Source: Pacificitalea manganoxidans
Lineage (GTDB): Bacteria > Pseudomonadota > Alphaproteobacteria > Rhodobacterales > Rhodobacteraceae
Reading direction: 5' to 3'
Length of the DNA: 64,000 nt
NCBI RefSeq assembly: GCF_002504165.1
Contig: NZ_CP021404.1
Location: forward strand, 2,728,001-2,792,000
The notes under the pieces are model-generated. The model was not told the DNA's origin. It made no database searches and was given only the letters and a program-made list of their open reading frames with translations. The stretch's first letter is position 1. Each line of letters begins with the position of its first letter. This document shows, piece after piece, positions 52,458 to 62,183 of this stretch. The translations under genes and the position numbers were made by a program.

Positions 52458-52784
52458 ATGCTGAAGAGCCGCGCCAAATATCACCTTGGGCAAATTGTCC
52501 GCCACCGCAAACATCCGTTTCGCGGTGTTGTCTTTGACGTGGATGCGACGTTTTCCAACACCGAGGAATGGTATGAATCCATTCCCGAAGACAGCCGCCC
52601 GTCGCGCGAACAGCCGTTCTACCATCTGCTGGCCGAGAACGATCAAAGCTATTACGTCGCCTATGTGTCCGAACAGAACCTCGTGCCCGACTATTCCGGC
52701 GAGCCGGTCGATCACCCGGATCTGGCGGAACTGTTCGGCGATCTGGAAGACGGGTTCTACCCGATGCAGTTTCAGCTGAACTGA
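52458..52784 (+). CDS. hspQ: Heat shock protein HspQ
   Basis: 108 residues from ATG at 52458. The family is clear: KYHLGQIVRHRKHPFRGVVF, DVDATFSNTEEWYESIPED, EQPFYHLLAENDQSYYVAYV, SEQNLVPDYSGEPVDHPDLA. HspQ is a hemimethylated-DNA-binding/YccV-type protein that modulates protease specificity (Lon in enterobacteria). Single gene divergent from the lipoprotein gene; the 251-nt gap between them shows no other gene. Confidence 0.93.
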   Translation: MLKSRAKYHLGQIVRHRKHPFRGVVFDVDATFSNTEEWYESIPEDSRPSREQPFYHLLAENDQSYYVAYVSEQNLVPDYSGEPVDHPDLAELFGDLEDGFYPMQFQLN

Positions 52785-52970
52785 TCGCTGCCCGGCGCTC
52801 GATTTATCGGTGCCCCCGTGCTGACACAGACCTGCTGATCCAGACTTGCTGACCCCCGCGCGCGAACCCCCGTCCGCCAATCCCCGCCTGCCGCCCGGCA
52901 TAGCGGCCCCAGCCCACGGCACGGGCGCGCGGGGGCAGGCGATCCACAAAACCGCCCGCCCCTTGGATGG

Positions 52971-54551
52971 TCAGTAGCCCAGCGCCATGCCGTCCTTGCG
53001 CGGGTCCGACGCGCCTTCCAGAACATCGCCCCCGTCATTAAGCCGGATCGCCTGCGCGCCGCCGATGGGCCGGTCCGGCACCGTCACCTTATGCCCCAGC
53101 TTCAGCAGCGCGGCGCGGGTGGCCTCCGGATAGCCGGTTTCCAGTTCCAGCACCCCCTCGGACGCAAAGGCCCGCGGCGCGTCCAGCGCGCTTTGCGGGT
53201 CCAGCCCGTAATCCGCGATGTTGGACGCGAACCGCGCGTGCCCCGCCGCCTGATACTGACCGCCCATCACACCGAACGGCATCAGCAGCCGCCCCTCCTG
53301 CCGGATCATGCCGGGCAGGATCGTGTGCATCGGGCGCTTGCCCGGCGCGGCCTCGTTCGGGTGGCCCTCGGTGATCGAGAACCCCGCCCCGCGATTGTGC
53401 ATCAGCAGCCCGAATTTCTCGGTGCCGATGCCGGAGCCAAAGCTGTTGAAGATCGAATAGATCAGCGACACCGCCATGCGGTCCTTATCCACCACCGTCA
53501 GATAGACGGTATCGCGGTGCACCTCTTCGGAAATGCGGGCAGCGTCGGGCATCACCCGGTCGGGCGCGATCAGCGCGGCCAGCTTGTCGGCCAGCCCCTC
53601 GGCCTGCAACCGCGTCACCGGGTCCATGTGGTCGGGATCGGTCACGAACCGGTCGCGCGCGTCATAGGCCAGCTTCGTGGCCTCGGCCTCGATATGGGTG
53701 CGCTCAGGCCCCCACGGATCCATCGACGCCAGATCGAACCGCTCAAGGATTGCCGCCAGCAGCAGCGCCGCCGTGCCCTGCCCGTTGGGCTGATGCTCCA
53801 CGATCTCCAGCCCGCGATAGCCGCCGGAAATGGGGGTGGTCCATTCCGGCTGCACGCCCGCGAAATCCTCCAACGTGTGGCTGCCGCCCGCCGCGCGCAG
53901 CGCGTTGACCATGTCTTCGGCAACCTCGCCCTGATAAAACCCGGCATGGCCGTCGCGCACGATGCGACGCAGCACCTCGCCCTGCCCCGGCGCGCGGAAC
54001 AGCTCGCCCGCCCGCAGCGCGCGCCCGTCCTTCAGATAATCGCGGCGCGCGAAGCCCTGCAGACGGTCGGTGGACAGCCCCATATCCAGCGCCACGCGGG
54101 GCGCGACCGGCACACCTTCGTCGGCATAGCGGATCGCGGGGGCGAACACCTCCGCCAGATCCATCCGCCCGAACCGCTCCGACAGCGCAAGAAAGCCCGA
54201 CACCGCCCCCGGCAGCGTCACCGCATGGGCCGATGTCACCGGCATCACGCTGTGCCCCTCGGCGCGGATCGCCGCCGCATCCAGCCCCGCAGGCCCGCGC
54301 CCGGACGCGTTCAGCCCGATGATTTCTTCGGTGCCTGCGGACTTTACCAGCGCGAAACAGTCGCCGCCAAAGCCGGTCATCGGCGGCTCGCACAGCGACA
54401 GGATCGCCGCCGCTCCCAAAGCCGCATCCACCGCCGATCCGCCCTGCTTCAGCAGGTCCACCGCCACGGCGGCGGCCAGCGGGTGCGAGGTGGCGCACAT
54501 CCCGTTGCGGGCATAGACGGCAGAGCGTCCGGGCTTCTGGAAATCGCGCAT
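52971..54551 (-). CDS. ggt: Gamma-glutamyltransferase family protein
   Basis: 526 residues from ATG at 54551. Ntn-hydrolase family features: ATSHPLAAAVAVDLLKQGGS, AVDAALGAAAILSLCEPPMT, GFGGDCFALVKS, and the processing Thr in EEVHRDTVYLTVVDKDRMAV, after which the small subunit begins. No signal peptide is seen, so this member is likely cytoplasmic, unlike classical periplasmic GGT. Activity towards glutathione or other gamma-glutamyl/acyl amides cannot be told. Divergent from glpK. Confidence 0.88.
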   Translation of the reverse strand: MRDFQKPGRSAVYARNGMCATSHPLAAAVAVDLLKQGGSAVDAALGAAAILSLCEPPMTGFGGDCFALVKSAGTEEIIGLNASGRGPAGLDAAAIRAEGHSVMPVTSAHAVTLPGAVSGFLALSERFGRMDLAEVFAPAIRYADEGVPVAPRVALDMGLSTDRLQGFARRDYLKDGRALRAGELFRAPGQGEVLRRIVRDGHAGFYQGEVAEDMVNALRAAGGSHTLEDFAGVQPEWTTPISGGYRGLEIVEHQPNGQGTAALLLAAILERFDLASMDPWGPERTHIEAEATKLAYDARDRFVTDPDHMDPVTRLQAEGLADKLAALIAPDRVMPDAARISEEVHRDTVYLTVVDKDRMAVSLIYSIFNSFGSGIGTEKFGLLMHNRGAGFSITEGHPNEAAPGKRPMHTILPGMIRQEGRLLMPFGVMGGQYQAAGHARFASNIADYGLDPQSALDAPRAFASEGVLELETGYPEATRAALLKLGHKVTVPDRPIGGAQAIRLNDGGDVLEGASDPRKDGMALGY

Positions 54552-55109
54552 GGCGGGCGTGTCCTTTCGGGTCAGGTCGTTATCTGGCCCGGACCCTAGC
54601 GGAGCCTGCGCAGCCACGAAAGACGCCCCAGACACATTTGCACGCGAATGGACGCGCCGGCGCAGAGCTGCCTGTTGAAAGGGCAGTGCCGCAGCGGGCG
54701 CGAGGTCTGAACAGGGGGGTATTCGGCGGGGGCACGCGATGCGGCCGCTCGATGTGCCCCCAGATCCTCGACGCCGCGCACTGGGTGGGGGCAATTAACG
54801 CACGACGCCGAGGGAAGCCTTTGCAGCTACAGCCATGGGTATCGCCCGCGTTTCCGTCATCGGTATGGTGCGATATTGGCCATTTCTGGGCTTTGTTACG
54901 TCTGGGGAAACGATGCGCCCGCGTTGTTTCCCGCCAACCTGCCCCGCCGCCCTGCCCCGCGCCGTTCCCCGTTCCGTCGCCTGTGGCTCGCGCGCCCGGC
55001 GGGCATCTCCTCCGGCTGTGCCCTTGCCCCCTTCGGCCCCTTGCCCCAGTTTGACCCCAAGACCCGCCGCGTGGCCCCTGCCACCGGCGCGACGCAGGGA
55101 GAGACGCGC
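54552..55109. other. 558-nt divergent gap, ggt / glpK
   Basis: Holds both promoters. The AT-richest part is 54855-54905 (GTATGGTGCGATATTGGCC, TCTGGGCTTTGTTACG), likely the glpK promoter. A large inverted repeat GGGGGCAC/GTGCCCCC (54728-54735 and 54754-54761) encloses a GCGGCCGC palindrome. No gene longer than a chance open frame is convincing. Confidence 0.5.
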
Positions 55110-56588
55110 ATGACCCATATCCTCGCCATCGATCAGGGCACCACCTCGACACGGGCCATCCTGTTCGATGAGTCGATCGAGCCCGTTCACAGCGCGCAGG
55201 CCGAACTGACCCAGCACTTCCCCCGCTCCGGCTGGGTGGAGCATGACGCCAGCGAGATCTGGGATCTGACGCTGAAGGTCTGCCGCGACGTGGCGCAGAA
55301 GGCGGGCGACACGCCCATCGCCTCCATCGGTATCACCAACCAGCGCGAAACCACCGTCATCTGGGACCGCGACACCGGCAAACCGATCCATAACGCCATC
55401 GTCTGGCAGGACCGCCGCACCTCCGCCACCTGCGCCAAACTGCGCGAGGCCGGGCACGAGGACATGATCTCCGAACGCACGGGTCTGCTGCTCGATCCCT
55501 ATTTCAGCGGCACCAAGATCGGCTGGATTCTGGAACAGGTCGACGGCGCCCGCGAAAAGGCCCGCGCGGGCAAACTGGCTTTTGGCACCATCGACAGCTG
55601 GCTGATCTGGAACCTGACGGGTGGTAAGCGCCATGTCATCGACATCACAAACGCCTCGCGCACGTTGCTGTTGAATATCCGCACCTGCGAATGGGACGAA
55701 GAGATCTGCGACCTGCTGGGCGTGCCGATGGCCCTGCTGCCCGAGATCCTCGATTGCGATGCCGATTTCGGCGAAACCGATCTGATCGGCGACAGCGTTC
55801 TATCCATTCAGGGCGTCGCGGGCGATCAGCAGGCGGCCACCATCGGGCAGGCCTGTTTCGAGCCGGGCATGCTGAAATCCACCTATGGCACCGGCTGCTT
55901 TGCGCTGCTGAACACCGGTGCCGATCTGGTGCGCAGCGAAAACCGGCTGCTTGGCACCGTCGCTTACCGGCTGAACGGGCAGACCCGCTACGCGCTCGAA
56001 GGATCGATCTTTGTCGCCGGGGCAGCCGTGCAATGGCTGCGCGACGCGATGAAGGTGATCGGCCACGCGGAGGAAACACAGGCGCTGGCGGAGTCCTCCG
56101 ATCCCAACCAGCCCGTGATCCTCGTCCCCGCTTTCACCGGGCTTGGCGCGCCCTACTGGAACGCCGATTGCCGCGGCGCCATCTTTGGCCTGACGCGCAA
56201 TTCCGGCCCTGCCGAACTGGCGCGCGCAGCGCTGGAAAGCGTGGGCTACCAGACCCGCGACCTGATCGAAGCGATGCGGCAGGACTGGTCCGAGGAAAGC
56301 CTCGGCCAGACCTTGCGCGTCGATGGCGGCATGACGGCGAGCGACTGGACCATGCAATTCCTCGCCGACATCACCGGCGCGCGGGTCGACCGGCCCCGGA
56401 TTTTGGAAACCACCGCGCTTGGCGTCGCGTGGGTCGCGGGCATGCGCGCGGGCCTCTACCCCGACGCGGCGGGCTTTGCCGAAAGCCGCGCCGTCGACCG
56501 CTCGTTCGAGCCGGGCATGACCACCGCCGACCGCGCCGCCCGCTACCAAGCGTGGTCCCGCGCGGTGCGTGGCACGCTGGAATATTGA
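55110..56588 (+). CDS. glpK: Glycerol kinase
   Basis: 492 residues from ATG at 55110 with AGGGAGAG upstream; earlier in-frame starts add an unrelated sequence. FGGY kinase motifs: [80 protein letters not shown], and [20 protein letters not shown]. It phosphorylates glycerol to glycerol-3-phosphate. No glpD, glpF or glycerol transporter is adjacent. Followed by repeated TAAGG hairpins that may control or end the transcript. Confidence 0.95.
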   Translation: MTHILAIDQGTTSTRAILFDESIEPVHSAQAELTQHFPRSGWVEHDASEIWDLTLKVCRDVAQKAGDTPIASIGITNQRETTVIWDRDTGKPIHNAIVWQDRRTSATCAKLREAGHEDMISERTGLLLDPYFSGTKIGWILEQVDGAREKARAGKLAFGTIDSWLIWNLTGGKRHVIDITNASRTLLLNIRTCEWDEEICDLLGVPMALLPEILDCDADFGETDLIGDSVLSIQGVAGDQQAATIGQACFEPGMLKSTYGTGCFALLNTGADLVRSENRLLGTVAYRLNGQTRYALEGSIFVAGAAVQWLRDAMKVIGHAEETQALAESSDPNQPVILVPAFTGLGAPYWNADCRGAIFGLTRNSGPAELARAALESVGYQTRDLIEAMRQDWSEESLGQTLRVDGGMTASDWTMQFLADITGARVDRPRILETTALGVAWVAGMRAGLYPDAAGFAESRAVDRSFEPGMTTADRAARYQAWSRAVRGTLEY

Positions 56589-56601
56589 TGCAGCGCAATG
56601 G

Positions 56602-56661
56602 CTTACCCGCCGGGTAAGGTGGGTAAGGTCCGGACGCGGCGACCTTACCCGAGGGTAAGGT
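56602..56661 (+). terminator. Overlapping hairpins after glpK
   Basis: The sequence has two CTTACCC-type arms and three GGGTAAG(G)-type arms. Stem 1 is CTTACCC (56602) with GGGTAAG (56612). The free arm GGGTAAGGT is at 56621-56629. Stem 2 is ACCTTACCC (56642-56650) with GGGTAAGGT (56653-56661), ending in TTTGG. The free arm can also pair with 56642-56650, so two folds are mutually exclusive. It begins 14 nt after the glpK stop and probably ends the transcript. Confidence 0.65.
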
Positions 56662-56689
56662 TTGGGCTGTGAGGCGGCGCGCATCGGAC

Positions 56690-56806
56690 AAAGCCCGTGA
56701 GGCCGGAGGCGACCAGCCCCGGCCCGCGCCATTCTGAAGGACGCTTGAACCTTGTTGCACCGGGTCAAGCTCGTGGGGCCGGAGGCGACCAGCCCCGGCC
56801 CGCGCC
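56690..56806. repeat. Two 30-nt identical direct repeats in the glpK-uvrC gap
   Basis: GGCCGGAGGCGACCAGCCCC followed by GGCCCGCGCC occurs at 56701-56730 and again at 56777-56806. Each is preceded by AAGC(C/T)CGTG(A/G), so each unit is about 40 nt and the period is 76 nt. A further hairpin AAGCGCCC/GGGCGCTT lies at 56902-56927. The gap 56662-57049 contains no convincing gene. Confidence 0.8.
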
Positions 56807-57049
56807 TTCCCTCCCCCCGGCAGGGCGCATTGGCGCTGGCCCCCACTGCTCAGCCGTCGTCCGGGGCTTTCGAGATAAACTGCTGACCACAAGCGGTGCA
56901 AAGCGCCCGCCCGAGGGAGGGCGCTTGTCACTTGTTGGAACCGGGTCTGGGGTTCCGCAGCTGGCCACAAGCCTTGCCGAGGCGAGGCGCTCCCCGCCGC
57001 CCTCACCGGCTCTTCAGCACAGCCAGCACACCCCCCGGCCCGCGCGACC

Positions 57050-58993
57050 TCACCCGCCGTCGTGGAAGTGGTTGTAGATCGTCTGGGCCATCGCGGCGCT
57101 GATGCCGTCGACGGCTTTCAGGTCGGCAAGGTCGGCGCGGCTGACGGCTTTGGCCGAGCCGAAATGCGTCAGCAGCGCGCGTTTGCGGGTGGCGCCCACG
57201 CCGGCGATCTCATCGAGCGGCGTTGCGCCGACGGCCTTCGAGCGTTTTTGCCGATGCGCGCCAATGACGAAACGGTGGGATTCGTCGCGCAGGCGTTGCA
57301 CGAAATACAGCACCGGATCGTTGTGGCGCAGGGCAAAGGGCTGTTTGCCGGGGCGGTGGAATTCCTCCTTACCGTGGTCGCGGTCGATGCCCTTGGCCAC
57401 ACCGATGACGGGGATGTCTTCTACCCCCAGTTCCGCCATGATGCCCGCCACGGCGGAAATCTGGCCCGCGCCCCCGTCGATCAGCAGCAGGTCGGGCCAT
57501 GTATCGCCCTGCCGGTCGGGGTCTTCCTTCAGCAGGCGGGTGAAGCGGCGCTTTAACACTTCCTTCATCATGCCGAAATCGTCGCCCGGCGTCAGATCCT
57601 CGCCCCGGATGTTGAACTTCCGGTATTGCGATTTGATGAATCCCTCCGGTCCCGCGACGATCATCGCGCCGACAGCATGGGCGCCCTGAATATGGGAGTT
57701 GTCGTAGACCTCCACCCGCGCAGGCGGGGCGGGAAGCGCGAAGGCCTCCGCGAGACCTTGCAGCAGCTTGGCCTGTGTCGCGCTTTCGGACATGCGGCGG
57801 GCGAGGCTTTCGCGGGCATTACGCACCGCGCCCGCGACCAGTTCGGCCTTCTCACCACGCTGGGGCACGAGGATTTCCACCTTGCGGCCCGCGCGCTCCG
57901 ACAGCGCGGCGGCCATCAGATCGCGTTCCTCCAGATCATGACTGAGGATCAGCTGACGCGGTGGTTCCTTACCCTCGTAGAACTGGCCAACGAAGCCTTC
58001 CAGCACCTCTTCGGGGCCCGCGCCGGAGCCGGTGCGGGGGTAGTAATCGCGGTTGCCCCAGTTTTGATTGGCGCGGATGAAGAACACCTGAACGCAGGCC
58101 TGCCCGCCCTCCATATGCAGACCGATCACATCGGCCTCGGCCACGCCGCGCGGGTTGATGCCTTGGGAGCTTTGGACCTGTGTCAGCGCGCGGATGCGGT
58201 CGCGCAGGGCGGCGGCGCGCTCGAATTCCATGGCCTCGGAGGCGGCCTCCATTTCGGCGGCGAGCTTGCCCTGCATTTCCGTCGAGCGGCCCGACAGGAA
58301 GCGTTCGGCATCCTTCACCAGCCCGGCATATTCGGCTTCGCTGACATGGCCGACACAGGGCGCGGAGCAGCGCTTGATCTGGTAGAGCAGGCAAGGCCGC
58401 GTCCGGCTCTCAAACGTGCTGTCGGTGCAATTGCGCAGCAAGAACACCTTCTGCAGCTGATTGAGCGTCCGGTTCACCGCACCGGCGCTGGCGAAGGGGC
58501 CGTAATAGGCGCCCTTATCCTTTTTCGCGCCGCGATGTTTGCGGATCTGGGGATAGGGGTGATCCTTGGCGACGAGGATATTGGGGAACGATTTGTCGTC
58601 CCGCATCAGCACGTTGTAGCGCGGCTTCAGCTGCTTGATGAGGTTCTGCTCCAGCAGCAGCGCCTCCACCTCGGTCCGGGTGGTGAGAAACATCATCGAC
58701 GCGGTTTCGCGGATCATCCGATCAATGCGCCCCGAATGGCCCGAAGGCCGGGCATAGTTCGACACCCGCGCCCGCAGGTTGCGCGCCTTACCCACATAGA
58801 GAACCCGGCTTTCGGCATCGAGCATACGGTAGACGCCGGGGCTGCTGTCGAGCGTCTTGAGATAGGATTGCACACAGGCATGGCCGGTCACGCCGGGGGC
58901 GTTGACCCCTTCGGGGATCGGCTCCCGCGCGGCGGGATCGGGGGACGCCGCGTCATCGGGACCGGCGGGATTCTCGGGTGTTCGTGATTCCAT
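57050..58993 (-). CDS. uvrC: Excinuclease ABC subunit C
   Basis: 647 residues from ATG at 58993. N-terminal GIY-YIG endonuclease ([32 protein letters not shown]), Cys-containing region ([15 protein letters not shown]), UVR motif ([20 protein letters not shown]), RNase H-like nuclease ([20 protein letters not shown]) and C-terminal helix-hairpin-helix pair ([20 protein letters not shown]). It cuts both sides of a lesion in nucleotide excision repair. An upstream extension of 63 residues is not family-like and was rejected. The N-terminal ~30 residues are a Pro/Asp-rich leader. Confidence 0.95.
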   Translation of the reverse strand: MESRTPENPAGPDDAASPDPAAREPIPEGVNAPGVTGHACVQSYLKTLDSSPGVYRMLDAESRVLYVGKARNLRARVSNYARPSGHSGRIDRMIRETASMMFLTTRTEVEALLLEQNLIKQLKPRYNVLMRDDKSFPNILVAKDHPYPQIRKHRGAKKDKGAYYGPFASAGAVNRTLNQLQKVFLLRNCTDSTFESRTRPCLLYQIKRCSAPCVGHVSEAEYAGLVKDAERFLSGRSTEMQGKLAAEMEAASEAMEFERAAALRDRIRALTQVQSSQGINPRGVAEADVIGLHMEGGQACVQVFFIRANQNWGNRDYYPRTGSGAGPEEVLEGFVGQFYEGKEPPRQLILSHDLEERDLMAAALSERAGRKVEILVPQRGEKAELVAGAVRNARESLARRMSESATQAKLLQGLAEAFALPAPPARVEVYDNSHIQGAHAVGAMIVAGPEGFIKSQYRKFNIRGEDLTPGDDFGMMKEVLKRRFTRLLKEDPDRQGDTWPDLLLIDGGAGQISAVAGIMAELGVEDIPVIGVAKGIDRDHGKEEFHRPGKQPFALRHNDPVLYFVQRLRDESHRFVIGAHRQKRSKAVGATPLDEIAGVGATRKRALLTHFGSAKAVSRADLADLKAVDGISAAMAQTIYNHFHDGG

Positions 58994-59269
58994 GACTGGC
59001 TGCAATCTAGGTCGTTCGGGGGCAAGGGGAAACAAATCCACCATTCCTGTGGATAAGCCTGCGGAGAAGTTCGGGGCGGATTGGAATTGCCTTTGCAAAC
59101 AGGGGATTTCGTCGTGTTGCCTACAAAATAGGCGCTTTTCCAAGCCACTGATTTCAAACGAAATTATTCCGCCCTCGGGCAATCGTTTGAAATCGTTAAT
59201 AAAACCGTAACACTCTCGTTACGTCAGGATCGGCGGTGTATAACCATTTCTGCAAGCAGGGTTTGCAGG

Positions 59270-60049
59270 TCACTCAGGCCCAAGGATATCGGGCGTGCGC
59301 CATGCCAGATGCTGGCCGCCATCCACGCAGATCAACTGCCCCGTGACGGCCCGCGCGCGCAGCAGATAGGCCAGCGCGGCGCAGATGTCTTCGGGGTCGG
59401 AGCCGCGTTCGAGGATCGTGGCCGCGCGCTGATTGGCGAAGTGGGTTTCCGACTGCCGCGCCCCTTTCAGCGTCGGCCCCGGCCCGATCGCATTGACCCG
59501 GACCCGAGGCGCAAGCCCCATCGCAGAGGTGCGGGTCAGCGCCCAGAGCCCCATCTTGGCCAGCGTATAGCTCATGAATTCGGGGGTCAGTTTGCGCACG
59601 CGCTGATCGATCATGTTGACCACCAGCGCCCGCGCGCGGGGCTCGCCGCCCGCGTCCTGTTCCGGCTCGGGGGCCTGTTCGGCGAAATGCTGGGTCAGCA
59701 CGAAGGGCGCGCGCAGGTTGCTTTCCATATGCCGGTCCCAGCTGTGGCGGGTGGCGGAGGCAAGCGTGTCATACTCAAAGATCGAGGCGTTGTTGACCAG
59801 AACGCTCAGCGGCTGGTCCAGCGCCTGCGCCGCGCGGCGCACCAGCGCCTGCATATCGGCCTCGACGGTCAGATCGGCGCACAGCGCCTCAGCGCGGCGG
59901 CCCGTGGCGCGGATGTCCTCCACCAGCGTGCGGGCGGCGTCGGCGGAGCCGTGGTAATGCACCGCGACGTCATAGCCCTGCCCGGCCAGTTCCAGCGCCA
60001 TCGCCCGCCCCAGACGCTGCGCCGCGCCGGTTACCAATGCAGCACTCAT
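59270..60049 (-). CDS. SDR-family oxidoreductase, pteridine-reductase-like
   Basis: 259 residues. Rossmann motif AALVTGAAQRLGRAMALELA, VLVNNASIFEYDTLASATR, active-site YTLAKMGLWALTRT (Tyr-x3-Lys), and VNAIGPGPTLKGARQSETHF. The TGAAxRLG start and NNAS text resemble FolM/pteridine reductases, suggesting dihydromonapterin or dihydrofolate-type reduction, but this is inferred. Located 22 nt upstream on the same strand as nothing else of that pathway; uvrC follows 276 nt later. Confidence 0.85.
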   Translation of the reverse strand: MSAALVTGAAQRLGRAMALELAGQGYDVAVHYHGSADAARTLVEDIRATGRRAEALCADLTVEADMQALVRRAAQALDQPLSVLVNNASIFEYDTLASATRHSWDRHMESNLRAPFVLTQHFAEQAPEPEQDAGGEPRARALVVNMIDQRVRKLTPEFMSYTLAKMGLWALTRTSAMGLAPRVRVNAIGPGPTLKGARQSETHFANQRAATILERGSDPEDICAALAYLLRARAVTGQLICVDGGQHLAWRTPDILGPE

Positions 60050-60071
60050 GTCCTGCGCTCTCCTTCTCCTG

Positions 60072-61076
60072 TCAGGCTACCACTGCCCACAGGTAGACGC
60101 CGTAGAGCGCACAGAAGGCAAGACCCACGCGCCGCCCCATATCGCGGCGGAACCAGACGAAGGGCACCAGCAGCAGCGACGCGCCAAGCATCACCCACAG
60201 ATCGAAATTGCGGATCTCCGGGTCGACCGGGATCGGCCCGACAAGCGACGCGACCCCCAGAATGCCCAGCAGGTTGAACATGTTCGAGCCGATGACATTG
60301 CCCAAAGCGACATCCGCCTGACGGCGCAGCGCGGCGATGACGGTGGTGGCCAGTTCCGGCAGCGAGGTGCCGACGGCGACAAGCGTCAGGCCGATCACCG
60401 TGTCGGGCACATTAAGCGCGGTGGCGATGGCGATGGAGCTATCGACCAGCAGGTTGGCGCCCAGCGGCAGGCCCACCAGACCCAACGCGAGATAGACCAC
60501 GATTTTCCACCAGCGCATCGAGGGATCGGCGCCTTCGACCTCGGGCTCGGCGCGCGCATCGGTGGGCTCGGGGGCATCAGCCTTGGCGGCGGCGGCGGCC
60601 GAGAGGCGGTGCTTTTCGGCCCGGCGGTGGCCGCGCGCGCTGTGCAATGCATGGCCCAGCATGAGCGTCAGCCCCGCCAACAGGATCAGCCCGTCCACCC
60701 ATGTGATCGGCCCGGTCAGCGCCAGCCCGACAAACAGCACCGTCGCGGCGATCATCTGGGCGAAACTGGTGCGGCTGTCGCTGCCGGAACTGTGGATGAC
60801 CGAAATCACCGCAGGCAGGCCAAGCACCAGCAGCACATTGGCGATGTTGGAGCCGACGACATTGCCCAAGGCCAGACCGGGCGCGCCGTCGAGGATCGCG
60901 CTGACGGAGATCAGCAATTCCGGGGCGGAGGTGCCGAAGGCAACGATGGTCAGCGACACGATCATCGCCGGAATACCGATGCGCAGCGACATATTGACGG
61001 CCCCGCGCACCAGCGCATCCCCCGCCAACAACAAGATCACAAGGCCGAGCGCGGCCAGCAGAAGGTCAAGCGCCAC
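60072..61076 (-). CDS. Calcium/sodium antiporter (CaCA family)
   Basis: 334 residues from GTG at 61076, with about ten membrane segments in two inverted halves. The alpha repeats are GTSAPELLISVSA with GNVVGSNIANVLLVLG in the first half and GTSLPELATTVIAA with GNVIGSNMFNLLGILG in the second. A charged cytoplasmic loop (EKHRLSAAAAAKADAPEPTD and on) separates the halves. Exchanges Ca2+ for Na+ or H+ at the inner membrane. It starts 3 nt after the 63-residue protein's stop, so the minus-strand run S49 peptidase, small protein, antiporter is probably one transcript. Confidence 0.92.
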   Translation of the reverse strand: MALDLLLAALGLVILLLAGDALVRGAVNMSLRIGIPAMIVSLTIVAFGTSAPELLISVSAILDGAPGLALGNVVGSNIANVLLVLGLPAVISVIHSSGSDSRTSFAQMIAATVLFVGLALTGPITWVDGLILLAGLTLMLGHALHSARGHRRAEKHRLSAAAAAKADAPEPTDARAEPEVEGADPSMRWWKIVVYLALGLVGLPLGANLLVDSSIAIATALNVPDTVIGLTLVAVGTSLPELATTVIAALRRQADVALGNVIGSNMFNLLGILGVASLVGPIPVDPEIRNFDLWVMLGASLLLVPFVWFRRDMGRRVGLAFCALYGVYLWAVVA

Positions 61077-61079
61077 GGC

Positions 61080-61271
61080 TTACTCCCAATTCTTACAAGG
61101 ACAGGGATCGCCACCGATCACCGGCGCGCCGCAATCGGGGCATTTGCGCGGTTTGGGCAGCTTATCTGGACCGCGCTTGCCTTTGCCCTTGGGCAGGCTT
61201 GGCAGATTGAGTTTGCCCAGCAGCGCGAGGATGGCGATGGCGATCAGGAAATAGATGGCGATGCGGGTCAA
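61080..61271 (-). CDS. Small membrane-anchored zinc-ribbon protein
   Basis: 63 residues from a TTG start that overlaps the upstream stop (TTGA). One membrane segment (IAIYFLIAIAILALLGKLN), a basic Lys/Pro linker, then a C-terminal zinc ribbon (KCPDCGAPVIGGDPCPCKNW) with two Cys pairs. The function is unknown; its coupling to the S49 peptidase gene suggests a regulatory or adaptor role. Confidence in the start is moderate because no strong ribosome site is visible. Confidence 0.72.
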   Translation of the reverse strand: MTRIAIYFLIAIAILALLGKLNLPSLPKGKGKRGPDKLPKPRKCPDCGAPVIGGDPCPCKNWE

Positions 61272-62068
61272 CGCTGTAACCCGTAACGCGCCCAGAGCGC
61301 GCTTTCTTCGACATGGCCCAGCGTATCGGCGGCCAGCGACATGCCGACCCGCGCCAACAGGCCTTTCTTCTGGCCGTAGCTGACAAAGCGGGTTTTGGCG
61401 CCGAAGCGTTGCTTCATCACCGGGACGAGATGCCCGATCCCGTCGGCAAGCCCGACATCGATCGCGCCCTGCCCGACCCAGATATCGCCGGTGAACAGAT
61501 CGGCCTGCGCGTCGAGCTTCTCCCCGCGCCGGGATTTCACATGCGCGATGAAGCTGTCGTGGATCGCGCTTTGCAGGCGTTTGAGGCGGGCCACGTCATC
61601 GGGGTTTTCGGGGCGGAACGGATCGAGGAAGCTTTTGGAGCCGCCCGCCGTATGCACCCGCCGTTCGATGCCGTGACGGCCCAGAAATTCGTGCAGCCCG
61701 AACGAAGCCGAGATCACGCCGATGGAGCCAAGGATCGAGGTCTGATCGACGATGATTTCGTCGGCGGCGCAGGCCAGCCAATAACCACCCGAGGCCGCGA
61801 CATCCTCGACAAAGGCCACGACGGGGATGTTTTTCTCCTCCGCCAGACGGCGGATGCGGGCCGCGATGAGCGAGCTTTGCGCGGGCGAGCCGCCGGGCGA
61901 GTTGATCGACAGCGCCACGGCGGCGGGTTTGCCACGGCGAAACGCCTTTTCGATGAGCGGGGCCAGTCCGGCATCGGACAGTCCGCGCGGGCCGGAGGCA
62001 ATCGCCCCGTTCAGCCGCAGGACAGCCACCACCGGGTCGGAGGCAACAAAGGGGATGAAGCGCTTCAT
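61268..62068 (-). CDS. S49-family serine peptidase (SppA/SohB-like)
   Basis: 266 residues from ATG at 62068. ClpP-fold S49 peptidase: ALSINSPGGSPAQSSLIAAR (oxyanion region), FVEDVAASGGYWLACAADEI with the nucleophile Ser in ASGGYW, GSIGVISASFGLHEFLGRHG, and the likely catalytic Lys in HTAGGSKSFLDPFRPENPDD. It has no clear N-terminal membrane anchor and is short, like other alphaproteobacterial single-domain forms. Possibly degrades signal peptides or membrane-protein fragments. Overlaps the following small gene; divergent from prmA. Confidence 0.9.
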   Translation of the reverse strand: MKRFIPFVASDPVVAVLRLNGAIASGPRGLSDAGLAPLIEKAFRRGKPAAVALSINSPGGSPAQSSLIAARIRRLAEEKNIPVVAFVEDVAASGGYWLACAADEIIVDQTSILGSIGVISASFGLHEFLGRHGIERRVHTAGGSKSFLDPFRPENPDDVARLKRLQSAIHDSFIAHVKSRRGEKLDAQADLFTGDIWVGQGAIDVGLADGIGHLVPVMKQRFGAKTRFVSYGQKKGLLARVGMSLAADTLGHVEESALWARYGLQR

Positions 62069-62183
62069 GGCAGGTGATGTAAGGCGCGGGACCTGCGGGA
62101 ACAAGACGCCCGCCCCAGATCGCCCCGTGCTTGACCCTTTCGCGGCACTGGCCTACCGGGAAGCACCCAAGCAGGAGCAACCC

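Noticed and set aside
54835-55109. Small plus-strand gene or longer GlpK N-terminus before glpK
   Set aside because: Sequence is Pro/Arg/Cys-rich without homology features; GlpK begins properly at 55110 with a good ribosome site.
59196-59210. TTAA-N7-GTAA near uvrC as a second CtrA site
   Set aside because: One half-site mismatches the consensus and the neighbouring genes (uvrC, SDR) are not typical CtrA targets; left out as a feature.
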